Shown here piece after piece: positions 23,875 to 33,277 of a stretch of DNA of 33,277 nt (the first letter of the stretch is position 1; every line of letters starts with the position of its first letter). Below the pieces are notes generated by a model. That model was not told where the DNA came from. It saw only the letters and a list, made by a program, of their open reading frames with translations, and ran no database searches. The position numbers were made by a program, and so were the translations under genes. The DNA lies in the NCBI GenBank assembly GCA_018240695.1, contig JAFEFH010000025.1, positions 1-33,277 on the forward strand, read 5' to 3'. Source of the stretch: Pseudomonadota bacterium. GTDB lineage: Bacteria; Pseudomonadota; Alphaproteobacteria; Reyranellales; Reyranellaceae.

Positions 23875-25575
23875 CTACCCTCCGAGAAGACTGCGGGCGG
23901 CCGCCCCGGCGGTCGGCGCCCGGAAACGCGCCAGCACGGCGCTGAGGCCCCACACCACCGCGAACACCACGACGATCACGAACACCGAGAAGGCAGCGGC
24001 CGGTCCCAATGCCAGTTCGGTCATGTTTTCCAGGATGCGCACGGTGATCAGCGTCCAGCTGATCGACACCAGGAATATGGTGGCGCTGATCGCCGTCATC
24101 GAGCGGATGAAGACGACGCCGAGGCCCGCGAAGAAGGCCGGCACGATGAGCGGCAGGGTGACACGGCGGAAGGTCTCGCCGCTGCCCGCGCCCAGGCTCG
24201 ACGAGGCTTCCTCGAGGCTGCGGTCGATCTGTTGCAGCAGCGCCACCGTGGCGCGGATGCCGGTCGGGCTGTAGCGGAAGACGTAGCAGGCCACGATGAT
24301 CAGCATGCCGCCGGTCAGCGCGATCGGCGGGTCGTTGAATGCCATCAGGTAGGCGATGCCCACGATGGTGCCCGGCAGCGCATAGTTGATGATGGTCACG
24401 ATCTCCATCGCGCGGCGACCGGGGAAGCGGCGGCGCGCCAGCAGGTAGCCGACCAGCACGCCGTAGAAGCCGCCGAGCGGCATGCCGACCAGGGCGATGA
24501 TCAGCGTGTCGCGAATCGCCGGCAGGCCCTCGGTGAAGATCACACCGTAGTGCCGCCAGGTGAAGGTCTCGTTGGCGCCGAAGGCCACGACGAACGAGGC
24601 ATAGACCAGCAGGGCGTAGAAATAGACGATCACGATGGCCACCAGCGCGCAGGCCACGACCAGCCCCACCGAGGCGCCGGGCGCCATCGCGCGGGTGCGC
24701 GAGCGCTGGCCGACCTTGCCGGTCACGGTGACGTAGACGCGGCGCCCGACCCAGTAGCGTTGCAGCAGGAACACCGCCGCCGCCGGCACCAGCAGCATCA
24801 GCGACAGCACCGCGCCGCCCTTGAAGTCGAACATGCCGGTGATCTGGAGGAAGGCCTGCGTCGGCAGGACGGCGAAGCTGTTGCCGGCCAGGATCAGCGG
24901 CGTCGCGAAATCGGCCAGCGAGGCCGCGAACAGCAGCAGGAAGGTGTTGGCGAAACCCGGCACGCAGAGCGGCACGGTGACGGTGCGGAAGATGCGCCAG
25001 CGCGAGCCGCCGAGGCTGAACGCCATCTCCTCGAGATTGGGATCGATCGCCGCCAGGATCGGCCGCAGGGTGAGATAGCCGATCGGAAAATAGGTCAGCG
25101 TCTCGGCGAGTGCGGTGCTCCAGAAGCCGTAGGCGCTGACATTGTCGAAGCCCAGCAGGTGATGGCTGATGAAGCCCTTGGGTCCGAACGAGAAGATGAT
25201 CGCGATCGAGGTCGTGAACGGCGGCGAGACCAGCGGCAGCAACGCCGTGGCGTCGAGCAGGGTGAGCCAGCGCCGGCCAAGTCCCGCCCGTGTCGCGGTG
25301 AGCGCGAACAGGAAGCCCAGCAGCGTGCCCATCACGCCGACCGCGGTCGCCAGGATCAGACTGTTGACGAAGGCGGCGCGATTGCTGGGATCAGCGATGC
25401 CGTCGAGCAACGGTTGGGCCGTGAACTTGCCTTCGTCGCTGAACGCCCGCACCAGCAGCTCGAACAGCGGATAGAGGACGAACAGCGCCAGCAGCAGCCA
25501 GAGAATGACGACGGCGCCGAGCAGCGCCGGATCCCGCAGGAACCGGCGCCCCTCGGAGACGAATCCGCGGGCCAT
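23875..25575 (-). CDS. Fbp-type ABC transporter permease, importer 3
   Basis: This 566-residue permease has two MetI-like domains, with EAA loops EEMAFSLGGSRWRIFRTVTVP and EEASSSLGAGSGETFRRVTLP. Hydrophobic helices begin at about residue 18 (LLGAVVILWLLLALFVLYPLF). The chosen ATG (complement of 25573-25575) lies two bases after the binding-protein stop; the frame is open further upstream, but that would overlap the binding-protein gene and add a charged, non-family stretch. Gene order here is binding protein, permease, ATPase. Confidence 0.9.
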   Translation of the reverse strand: MARGFVSEGRRFLRDPALLGAVVILWLLLALFVLYPLFELLVRAFSDEGKFTAQPLLDGIADPSNRAAFVNSLILATAVGVMGTLLGFLFALTATRAGLGRRWLTLLDATALLPLVSPPFTTSIAIIFSFGPKGFISHHLLGFDNVSAYGFWSTALAETLTYFPIGYLTLRPILAAIDPNLEEMAFSLGGSRWRIFRTVTVPLCVPGFANTFLLLFAASLADFATPLILAGNSFAVLPTQAFLQITGMFDFKGGAVLSLMLLVPAAAVFLLQRYWVGRRVYVTVTGKVGQRSRTRAMAPGASVGLVVACALVAIVIVYFYALLVYASFVVAFGANETFTWRHYGVIFTEGLPAIRDTLIIALVGMPLGGFYGVLVGYLLARRRFPGRRAMEIVTIINYALPGTIVGIAYLMAFNDPPIALTGGMLIIVACYVFRYSPTGIRATVALLQQIDRSLEEASSSLGAGSGETFRRVTLPLIVPAFFAGLGVVFIRSMTAISATIFLVSISWTLITVRILENMTELALGPAAAFSVFVIVVVFAVVWGLSAVLARFRAPTAGAAARSLLGG

Positions 25576-25577
25576 CG

Positions 25578-26591
25578 TTACTGCGAGCCGAGGACTTCCT
25601 TGATCCAGCGGTCGACGATGCGCTTGCGGTTGGCGCCGGCGTATTCGTCGTCGATCGGGAAGACCTTGGCGTCCTTCAGCACGGCGGCGAGGCTGGCCTC
25701 GGTCTTCACGTCGGGATTGGCCGGCACGAAGTTGACCTTGTGCGCCGCGAGCTTGGACTGCATGGCAGCACTCGTGGCGAAGTCGATCAGCTTCTTGCCG
25801 CCCTCGGGGTTCTTGGCGCCCTTGATGAGCGCGATCGCCTCGGCCGACGAGCCGATGCCTTCCTTGGGGAAGCTGATCACGACGTCGTAGCCCTTGGCCT
25901 TGGTCTCGAGCGCGTCGACGATGAAGAAGATGCCGCCGCCCGCCTGGCCGAGGCCGACCGGCAAGGTGCCGCCGCCGCCGCTCTTGGTATAGACCTGCAC
26001 ATTCTGGCGCAGCTTCTTCAGGTAGGCGAAGCTCTTCTCCTCGTCGCGCTTGTTGACCTCGAGCACCGAGAAGATGCGGGTCACCGCCGTGCCCGAGGTG
26101 CGCGCGTCGGCCATCTGGAGCTGGTTCTTGTAAGCCGGGTTCAGCAGGTCGTCCCACGACGCCGGCGCCTGGAGGCCCTTGCTCTTCAGGAAGGCGGCGT
26201 TGGTCATGAACACCAGCGGATCGTCGGCGATGGCCGTCCACTGGCCGTCGGCATGCTTGAAGCGGGCCGGCAGCTTGTCGAAGGACGGCGACTTGTAGGG
26301 CGCGAAGATGCCTTCCTTGATGCCGGCGGCGAAGGTCTCGACCGGGCCACCAAACAGCACGTCGATGCGCGGGTTGTTCTTCTCGGCGATCACGCGGGCC
26401 AGCGCCTCGCCCGACGAGAAGCGGATGAAGTTGACCTTGATGCCGGTCGCCTTCTCGAATTCCTCGAACATCGGGCGGGCATAGTTCTCCGGCCAGATCG
26501 AATAGACATTCACCGGATCGGCAGCCTGGGCGGCAGCGAGGCCGGACATCCAGCCGATGGCCGCAATGGCCAGGAAACGAAGCAACTTCAT
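25578..26591 (-). CDS. Extracellular solute-binding protein (FbpA/AfuA-like), importer 3
   Basis: This 337-residue exported binding protein has a signal peptide of about 23 residues (cut near AQA/ADP), then DPVNVYSIWPENYARPMFEEFEKATGIKVNFIRF, PRIDVLFGGPVETFAAGIKEG, QMADARTSGTAVTRIFSVLE and a glycine-rich TKSGGGGTLPVGLGQAGGG in the second lobe. The fold is that of the FbpA/AfuA group; the glycine-rich ligand-lobe loop differs from the binding protein of importer 2 (AYTRSGTAP at the same place), which suggests a different ligand. The start has GGGGAAGGGG upstream. It is the first gene of the seven-gene importer run, 93 bases after the YaiI stop of the preceding operon. Confidence 0.9.
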   Translation of the reverse strand: MKLLRFLAIAAIGWMSGLAAAQAADPVNVYSIWPENYARPMFEEFEKATGIKVNFIRFSSGEALARVIAEKNNPRIDVLFGGPVETFAAGIKEGIFAPYKSPSFDKLPARFKHADGQWTAIADDPLVFMTNAAFLKSKGLQAPASWDDLLNPAYKNQLQMADARTSGTAVTRIFSVLEVNKRDEEKSFAYLKKLRQNVQVYTKSGGGGTLPVGLGQAGGGIFFIVDALETKAKGYDVVISFPKEGIGSSAEAIALIKGAKNPEGGKKLIDFATSAAMQSKLAAHKVNFVPANPDVKTEASLAAVLKDAKVFPIDDEYAGANRKRIVDRWIKEVLGSQ

Positions 26592-26684
26592 GGGTCCCCT
26601 TCCCCTATGTGACAGTTTTATTACTTGGGGAGATATTGGCCCGGTCCGCCGGGACCGTCCATCCCAAGACGCGCGGGTGCGTCC
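26592..26684. promoter_or_regulatory. Intergenic region before the double-importer operon
   Basis: These 93 bases separate the YaiI gene from the first binding protein of the importer run, both leftward. The only visible structures are a six-pair hairpin CGGTCC/GGACCG with a four-base loop at 26642-26657, lacking a T tract, and a short AT-rich patch at about 26620-26640 that could hold a -10 element. A promoter here is plausible, but read-through from the esterase operon is not excluded. Confidence 0.3.
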
Positions 26685-27140
26685 TTATTTCTGGCTGCGC
26701 CGGATCTTCTGGATCGCCTCGTCGAGCGCCGACAGGAAGCGCGAGCGGTCGCGTTGCGTCATGGGCTTGGGTCCGCCCGTCACTTCGCCCATGGCGCGCA
26801 GGTTCGAGAGCAGCTCGCGGTTGGCCATGGCCATGCCGATCGAGGCCGGGGTGAACGGCACGCCGGTGTTGCCGATCACCGCCGCCCCGGCCTTGAGGCT
26901 GCGGTCGGCGAGCGGGATGTCGGCGGTGACCACGATGTCGCCCGGCCCCACCCGCTCGGCGATCCAGTTGTCGGCCGCGTCGAAGCTGTCGCTCACCACG
27001 ACCTGCTCGATCCACGGCTGGCGCGGCACGTTCATCCACGCGTTGCTGACGACGAAGACCTTGAGCCCATAGCGTTCGGCGACGCGATAGACCTCGGCCT
27101 TCACCGGACAGGCGTCGGCGTCGATGTAGATCGCCGTCAA
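26685..27140 (-). CDS. YaiI/YqxD family protein (UPF0178, DUF188)
   Basis: This 151-residue protein of the YaiI/YqxD family has the family-defining N-terminus [22 protein letters not shown] and the central [18 protein letters not shown] and [16 protein letters not shown]. The fold is related to PIN/NYN-like nuclease domains, and the conserved acidic residues (DADAC near residue 7, D at TADIP) are kept, but no activity is established. Translation most likely starts at a TTG (complement of 27138-27140) overlapping the amidohydrolase stop as TTGA. The first in-frame ATG is some 35 codons later and would delete the conserved DADACP motif. It is the last gene of the esterase operon; a functional tie to catabolism is not evident. 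Confidence 0.87.
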   Translation of the reverse strand: MTAIYIDADACPVKAEVYRVAERYGLKVFVVSNAWMNVPRQPWIEQVVVSDSFDAADNWIAERVGPGDIVVTADIPLADRSLKAGAAVIGNTGVPFTPASIGMAMANRELLSNLRAMGEVTGGPKPMTQRDRSRFLSALDEAIQKIRRSQK

Positions 27141-28033
27141 AAGTCGTACAGCCGCGCCGGATTGTCGACCAGGATACGGTTGCGCACCTTCTCGTCCGGC
27201 GCCCACTTGCCCAGCAGCTCGAGCAGCGGCGGCGTCTTCATCATCGGCTTGTAGAAATGGACGTGCGGCCAGTCGCTGCCCCACACCATGCGGTCGGGCG
27301 CCGCCGCGATCAGCGCCTGCGGCATCGCCAGGGTATCGGCGTAGTCGGCGAGATCGTCGGTGGCGCGATAGGCGCCCGACAGCTTCACCCAGGTATTGCC
27401 GCCCTTCACCATGTCGAGCAGCGCCTTGAAGGCGGGATGCCCGACGTTCTCGGCATGCGGGATCTGGGCGATGTGGTCGATCACGACCGGCAGCTTCAGT
27501 CTGGACAGTTGCGGCGCGCCCTTCAGCAGGTTGGGCGGATCGATCAGGAACTGCATGTGCCAGCCCATCGGCGCGATGCGCTCGGCGAGCCGATCCATGG
27601 CGTCGAAGCCGACGCCGCCGCCGACCCAGACATTGATACGCAGGCCGCGCACGCCCACGTCGTGCAATGCCTGGAGTTCCTTGTCCGAGACGTCGGGATC
27701 GCACACCGCCACGCCGCGCAGGCGCTTGGGATGATGCTTCAGCGCCTCGATCATCAGCCGGTTGTCGGTGCCGTGCACGGAGACCTGGACCAGCACGCCG
27801 CGGTCGCAGCCCAGCCCGTCGAGCATCGCGATGTATTCCGCTTCCGTCGCCTCCGGCGGCGTGAAGCCGCGCGTGGCCACGAACGGATACTTCACCCCGT
27901 CGCCCACGACGTGGGCGTGGGTATCGCAGGCTCCGGCCGGCATCTTCCAGGTCGGACGCGACATGCCCGGCAGCGGGCCGGCGCAAACGGGCGCCGAGGC
28001 GGTGGCGAGGGGATGATGGAGGGGAGCACTCAT
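27137..28033 (-). CDS. Amidohydrolase family protein, 2-pyrone-4,6-dicarboxylate lactonase (LigI)-like
   Basis: This 298-residue TIM-barrel hydrolase of the amidohydrolase_2 type has H39-x-H41 in ACDTHAHV after strand 1, then [36 protein letters not shown] (His187) and WGSDWPH (Asp254), the pattern shared with LigI-like lactonases and related decarboxylases. LigI hydrolyses a lactone with an Asp from the last strand; here Asp254 would be that base. The ATG at 28033 overlaps the enolase-superfamily stop by four bases. Linkage with an esterase and an enolase-superfamily enzyme favours a lactonase in a degradation pathway; the precise lactone is unknown. Confidence 0.87.
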   Translation of the reverse strand: MSAPLHHPLATASAPVCAGPLPGMSRPTWKMPAGACDTHAHVVGDGVKYPFVATRGFTPPEATEAEYIAMLDGLGCDRGVLVQVSVHGTDNRLMIEALKHHPKRLRGVAVCDPDVSDKELQALHDVGVRGLRINVWVGGGVGFDAMDRLAERIAPMGWHMQFLIDPPNLLKGAPQLSRLKLPVVIDHIAQIPHAENVGHPAFKALLDMVKGGNTWVKLSGAYRATDDLADYADTLAMPQALIAAAPDRMVWGSDWPHVHFYKPMMKTPPLLELLGKWAPDEKVRNRILVDNPARLYDF

Positions 28034-29133
28034 TTCAGCACCGTAATCTTCTTGCGTTCAATCAGATCGAAGTCGATCTCGGCGCCGAGGCCGGGACCGT
28101 TGGGAACATGCACCATGCCGTCGCGGCCGACGACGATGTCATGCACGAGGCCGTATTTCTGCGCCGCGTCCGGCAGCAACACCTCGAAGAAGGTGGTGTT
28201 CTTCAGCGAAGCGATGACATGCAGGTTCGCCACGTTGTTCAGCGAATTGCCGCCATGATGGACCTCGTAGCTCATGCGGAAGGCCTCGGCGAGGTGCGCG
28301 GTCTTCACCAGCGTGGTGATGCCGCCCTTCACCGCCACGTCGCCGCGCAGATAGTCGGTCGCCTGGTTCATGATCCAGGGCTGGTAGGATTCGAGACCGG
28401 CGATCGGATACTCGGTGGCGAGGATCGGGATGGCGAGATGCTGCTTCAGCTTCACGTAGTTGTAGATGTCCTGATCGTGCAGCGGATCCTCGTACCAGTA
28501 GAAGCCCAGCTCCTCGACCGCCTTGCCGACGCGCAAGGCGGCGGGGAAATCGTAGGCCCAGGTCGAGTCGAGCATGATCGTGTAGTCGCCGACGGCGCGC
28601 CGCACGGCCTCGCAGACCTTGATGTCCTTCCGCCAGTCCGTCGGCGGATGGATCTTGTAGGCGGCCCAGCCATATTCCTTGTATTCGAGCGCTTCCTGCG
28701 CGTACTCCTCCGGCGTCTTCAGCACGGCGGAACTGGCATAGGCCGGCACCGACTCGCGATAGGTGCCGAGCAGCCGATGGATCGGCTGCCCCATCGCCTT
28801 GCCGACCAGATCCCACAACGCCACGTCGGCCGCGCCGATCGCGCGCACGCCGGCATGGCGTTGCTTGCGCCAGAGGTCGGCGACGATGGCCTCGCGCATC
28901 ATCGGGTCGCGGCCGACCAGGAATTGCTTGAGGTGCGTGATCAGCCCCTGCCCATCGGTCGTGGCCGAATTCGATGCCGAACCCAGGAACGCATGGCCCT
29001 CGAGGCCCTGGTCGGTGATCAGCCGCAGCAGGCCGAGGGCGCTCGAGCCCGCGAACTTGGCGTGAAAGCCGTACTGCGTGGGCGGGATGTCGTCCCACGC
29101 GAACAGGGTCAGGGTGACGGCGGTGATCTTCAT
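28030..29133 (-). CDS. Mandelate racemase/muconate lactonizing enzyme family protein (enolase superfamily)
   Basis: This complete 367-residue enolase-superfamily enzyme has an N-terminal capping domain (1-125) ending in [23 protein letters not shown], then the barrel. Expected metal ligands are Asp189 (MLDSTW), Glu215 (WYEDPL) and Glu241 (LATEYP). On the second strand it has K160-x-H162 (AYKIHP) where mandelate racemase has K-x-K. Asp265 (RGDVAVKGG) and His292/293 (EVHHGGNS) give the Asp-His pair on the other face. This set fits acid-sugar dehydratases or racemases more than muconate cycloisomerases. The ATG at 29133 has GGAGG upstream and overlaps the esterase stop by four bases; the much longer upstream open frame runs antisense to nothing recognisable and was not used. 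Confidence 0.9.
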   Translation of the reverse strand: MKITAVTLTLFAWDDIPPTQYGFHAKFAGSSALGLLRLITDQGLEGHAFLGSASNSATTDGQGLITHLKQFLVGRDPMMREAIVADLWRKQRHAGVRAIGAADVALWDLVGKAMGQPIHRLLGTYRESVPAYASSAVLKTPEEYAQEALEYKEYGWAAYKIHPPTDWRKDIKVCEAVRRAVGDYTIMLDSTWAYDFPAALRVGKAVEELGFYWYEDPLHDQDIYNYVKLKQHLAIPILATEYPIAGLESYQPWIMNQATDYLRGDVAVKGGITTLVKTAHLAEAFRMSYEVHHGGNSLNNVANLHVIASLKNTTFFEVLLPDAAQKYGLVHDIVVGRDGMVHVPNGPGLGAEIDFDLIERKKITVLK

Positions 29134-30644
29134 GTCGTTTCCTCCAGGACTTTTCGTTCCGCGCCGAACGGGTCGTTCTCGACCCGCGAATCGAGGTCGA
29201 ACACCATCGTCGGCCGCGTCGTCGGTGTGTAGGCGGGCCAGCCGGGCTTGCCGTCGCGCGCAAAGGCGATCCAGGCTCGGGCCATCGTCTTGCCGAGCGC
29301 GAGCCGCGCCGGGTCGTTGCCCGTCAACTCGGCGGTCTCGAGATTGTCGAACACGAAGGGGATTTCCAGCGTGTGACAGGAGCGCAGCCGGCCGCCCAGC
29401 ACCGGCGTTTCCCAGGCGAACAGATAGACGAACACGTCGGCGGCCTTCTGCGCCATCTTGCGCTCGGCGATGGTGAGCGACAGCCCGCGCACGCCGAAAT
29501 CGCCCACGATCGTGAGGCCGAGCGTTGCCGCATCCATCTTCAGCTGCGCCTTGCGATAGCCCGCGATCACCGCTTCGGTGCGCGCGCCGAGATAGGCGCG
29601 CAGTGCCTCGGGCAGGTTCTCGAACGTGGCGCCGGTCACCCAGGGTTGGTGCCCCAGGAACAACGTCATCTCGTCCTTGTTCGAGCCGATCATCAGCGGC
29701 ACGTCGCGCGACGGCTCCGGTGCGTCCGGCGCGAACGGGCCGCCGGGAAAGAAGCCGCCGTCGATCACCGGATTGAAGCCCAGCCGGCGGCGGTCGGCGA
29801 ACGCCGAGCGCGCGACCGTCGCCTGTACGGTGTTCTGCGCCTCGAGGATCTTCGCGACAGGCAGGCCGCGCAGCTCGCCCGCTTTCTTTGGGTCGAGACC
29901 GACGGCGTCGAGGAATTGCCGGGCCGTCTTGGCGCCGTCCTCTCGATTGGCCATCTGCACGGCGGGCCCGCTCTGGATGACCGCCTTGTGGAACAGGCCC
30001 TTGGCCGAGGGCAGCGCCATCAGCACGCTGACCTTCGCGCCGCCGCCCGACTCGCCGAAGATCGTGACATTGCCGGGATCGCCGCCAAACTGCGCGATGT
30101 TGGCTTTCACCCATTCGAGCGCCGCCACGATATCGCGCACGCCCGCGGTGCCGGCGCCCTCGAAGTCGCCTGCCATGTCCTCGAGATGGAGATAGCCCAG
30201 CGCGCCCAGGCGATGGTTGAACGATACGACCACGACCTCGTCGAGGCGGCAGAGATTGGCGCCGTCCGACCACGGCGAGGAGCCCGAGCCGGTGATGAAC
30301 GCGCCGCCGTGGCACCAGAACAGCACGGGCTTCCTCTTGCCCGTGACACCCGACGTCCAGACATTGAGATAGAGACAGTCCTCGCTCGTCTTCTCGCGGC
30401 CGCCGAGAGTGAATATCTTCAGCAGATCCGGCGGGAGGCCGAACACGTTCGTCGCCTGCACGGCCATGTTGCCGTAGCACATGGCCTCGCGAACGCCCGT
30501 CCATTTCTCCACCGGCACGGGTGGGCGAAACCGCTTTTCGCCGAGCGGAGCGGCGGCATAGGGGATGCCCTTGAAAACGCCGACGCCACGGTCGTTCACA
30601 CCTTGTAGGCGCCCGTCCGCCGTTTCGACGACGATGGTATCCAT
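29130..30644 (-). CDS. Type B carboxylesterase
   Basis: This 504-residue alpha/beta hydrolase of the carboxylesterase type B family hydrolyses carboxylic esters. It has the N-terminal GVGVFKGIPYAAAPLGEKRFRPP, SEDCLYLNVW, the oxyanion-hole HGGAF (112-116), nucleophile Ser199 in FGESGGG, the acid Glu325 in GSNKDEMT and His424 in SCHTLEIPFVF. All triad residues are present. There is no signal peptide, so it should be cytoplasmic. The ATG at 30644 has AGGGGG upstream; it is the first gene of a four-gene overlapping operon (esterase, enolase-superfamily enzyme, amidohydrolase, YaiI). It is separated by 37 bases from the divergent leaderless binding protein. Likely role is release of an acid from an ester before further processing. 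Confidence 0.92.
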   Translation of the reverse strand: MDTIVVETADGRLQGVNDRGVGVFKGIPYAAAPLGEKRFRPPVPVEKWTGVREAMCYGNMAVQATNVFGLPPDLLKIFTLGGREKTSEDCLYLNVWTSGVTGKRKPVLFWCHGGAFITGSGSSPWSDGANLCRLDEVVVVSFNHRLGALGYLHLEDMAGDFEGAGTAGVRDIVAALEWVKANIAQFGGDPGNVTIFGESGGGAKVSVLMALPSAKGLFHKAVIQSGPAVQMANREDGAKTARQFLDAVGLDPKKAGELRGLPVAKILEAQNTVQATVARSAFADRRRLGFNPVIDGGFFPGGPFAPDAPEPSRDVPLMIGSNKDEMTLFLGHQPWVTGATFENLPEALRAYLGARTEAVIAGYRKAQLKMDAATLGLTIVGDFGVRGLSLTIAERKMAQKAADVFVYLFAWETPVLGGRLRSCHTLEIPFVFDNLETAELTGNDPARLALGKTMARAWIAFARDGKPGWPAYTPTTRPTMVFDLDSRVENDPFGAERKVLEETT

Positions 30645-30681
30645 GCGTTGCCCCCTTCGGATGGAAGTATAGACTGCGGAC

Positions 30682-31407
30682 ATGAACGACAAAGTAAAAG
30701 CCGAGCTGGCCCCCACCGGCGTTCTGCGCGCCGGTATCAACCTTTCCAATTTCCTGCTGGTGACGGGTCGCTCCGCCGACGGCAGTCCCGAAGGCGTCTC
30801 GCCCGACATGGCGCGCGCCATCGCCGACAAGCTCGGCGTGCCGCTGCAACTCATTCCGTTCAAGTCGCCCGGCGAACTCGCCGACCAGGCGGAGAACAAC
30901 GTGTGGGACATCGGCAACATCGGCGCCGAGCCGCAGCGCGCCCAGACGATCTCCTTCACCGCCGCCTACTGCGAGATCGAGGCGACCTACATGGTGCCCG
31001 GCGGTTCGCCGATCAAAGCGATCGCCGACGTCGACAAGAAGGGCGTGCGCATCGTCGTCGCCGCGCGCGCGGCCTATTGCCTCTGGCTCGAGAACAACAT
31101 CAAGAACGCCGAGCTCGTGCAGGTGACCGGCGCGGACGCCACCCTGAAGAAGTTCGTCGACGACAAGTTCGACGTCATGGCGGGCCTGCGGCCGGGCCTC
31201 ATCAAGGATGTCGAGAAGATCGCCGGCGCGCGCATCCTCGACGGCAAGTTCTCCGCCGTGCAGCAGGCTGTCGGCACCCCCAAGAAGAACACCGCCTCGG
31301 TCGCCTTCTTGTCGCAGTTCGTCGAGGAGGCCAAGAAGTCCGGCCTCGTCGCCAAGCTGATCGAGAAGCACAAGGTGAAGGGCCTGTCGGTCGCGCCGCC
31401 CGCCTAG
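30682..31407 (+). CDS. Family 3 solute-binding protein without signal peptide
   Basis: This 241-residue protein has the amino-acid-binding (SBP_bac_3) fold: GVLRAGINLSNFLLV opening strand, GVSPDMARAIADKLGVPLQLIPFKSPGELADQAENNVWDIGNIGAEPQRAQTISFTAAYCEIEATYMV, and the second lobe KFVDDKFDVMAGLRPGL. It begins MNDKVKAELAPTG with no hydrophobic leader. An in-frame stop (TAG at 30670) lies four codons upstream, so no longer start with a signal sequence is possible. It should therefore stay in the cytoplasm unless exported by an unusual route. No permease is adjacent; a poly-HAMP signalling protein follows 85 bases later on the same strand. Leaderless family 3 proteins occur elsewhere in alphaproteobacteria, with unknown role as far as I know. 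Confidence 0.85.
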   Translation: MNDKVKAELAPTGVLRAGINLSNFLLVTGRSADGSPEGVSPDMARAIADKLGVPLQLIPFKSPGELADQAENNVWDIGNIGAEPQRAQTISFTAAYCEIEATYMVPGGSPIKAIADVDKKGVRIVVAARAAYCLWLENNIKNAELVQVTGADATLKKFVDDKFDVMAGLRPGLIKDVEKIAGARILDGKFSAVQQAVGTPKKNTASVAFLSQFVEEAKKSGLVAKLIEKHKVKGLSVAPPA

Positions 31408-31492
31408 GGCTGGGGCGATCCGTCCACACTTTATGTAAGGCAACCTTCGGCATCCCCGGGCGTTCCATCGACGTCTGCGGGGGAGTTTTGCG

Positions 31493-33277
<1,785 letters not shown>

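Noticed and set aside
17517-26591. Recent tandem duplication of an ABC importer
   Set aside because: Gene orders differ and the three ATPases, permeases and binding proteins diverge along their whole length, so they are old paralogues.
26642-26657. Hairpin CGGTCC/GGACCG between YaiI and importer 3
   Set aside because: The six-pair stem has no T tract on the transcribed side. It could be chance in GC-rich DNA.
26592-26684. Possible metabolite riboswitch (such as TPP) before the importer operon
   Set aside because: The leader is too short and none of the conserved TPP core segments can be found in it.
30666-30671. TATACT on the minus strand as a -10 box for the esterase operon
   Set aside because: No acceptable -35 lies at the right distance, and the leader to the ribosome site would be very short.

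Overview
The window is a high-GC, densely packed bacterial chromosome segment. Codon usage is even throughout, and I see no phage, plasmid, IS or CRISPR signature. Gene content (many binding-protein-dependent importers, a family III CoA-transferase, enolase-superfamily enzymes, HutD, a soluble poly-HAMP kinase) fits an Alphaproteobacterium, perhaps a Reyranella- or Bradyrhizobium-like soil or freshwater heterotroph. The taxonomic guess is inference only.

Layout. 1-360 (-): N-terminal part of an enolase-superfamily enzyme. 421-4849 (+): tight operon of MDR oxidoreductase, family III CoA-transferase (broken by a one-base frameshift near 2280), HutD-like protein, PanE-like reductase and a ModA-like binding protein. 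4854-6490 (-): cupin plus glutamate-1-semialdehyde-aminomutase-like class III aminotransferase. 6555-7217 (+): HAD phosphatase. 7345-8049 (-): SDR protein lacking the usual catalytic Tyr. 8118-8792 (+): FrnE-like DsbA protein, followed by a strong intrinsic terminator inside a cluster of GC-rich palindromes. 8900-15789 (-): Fbp-type ABC importer (binding protein, ATPase, fused permease) followed by a large AsmA protein. 15920-17509 (+): lone family 5 binding protein. 17517-26591 (-): seven-gene run with two further complete Fbp-type importers and, inside the second, an exported class II cyclic-nucleotide-phosphodiesterase-type metallo-hydrolase. 26685-30644 (-): overlapping esterase, enolase-superfamily enzyme, LigI-like amidohydrolase and YaiI/DUF188 protein. 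30682-31407 (+): family 3 binding protein with no signal peptide. 31493 to the window end (+): start of a soluble poly-HAMP signalling protein, probably a hybrid histidine kinase, with exact 276-bp internal repeats.

How it fits together. The minus-strand half looks like a scavenging and catabolism island. Esterase, lactonase-like amidohydrolase and enolase-superfamily enzyme could open and process an esterified or lactonised organic acid. The adjacent importers could bring in that compound or small anionic (possibly phosphorylated) solutes. The exported phosphodiesterase may process its substrate in the periplasm before uptake. No substrate can be read from the sequence. The least explained elements are the phosphodiesterase embedded in the double-importer operon, and the pairing of a leaderless binding protein with a soluble poly-HAMP kinase.
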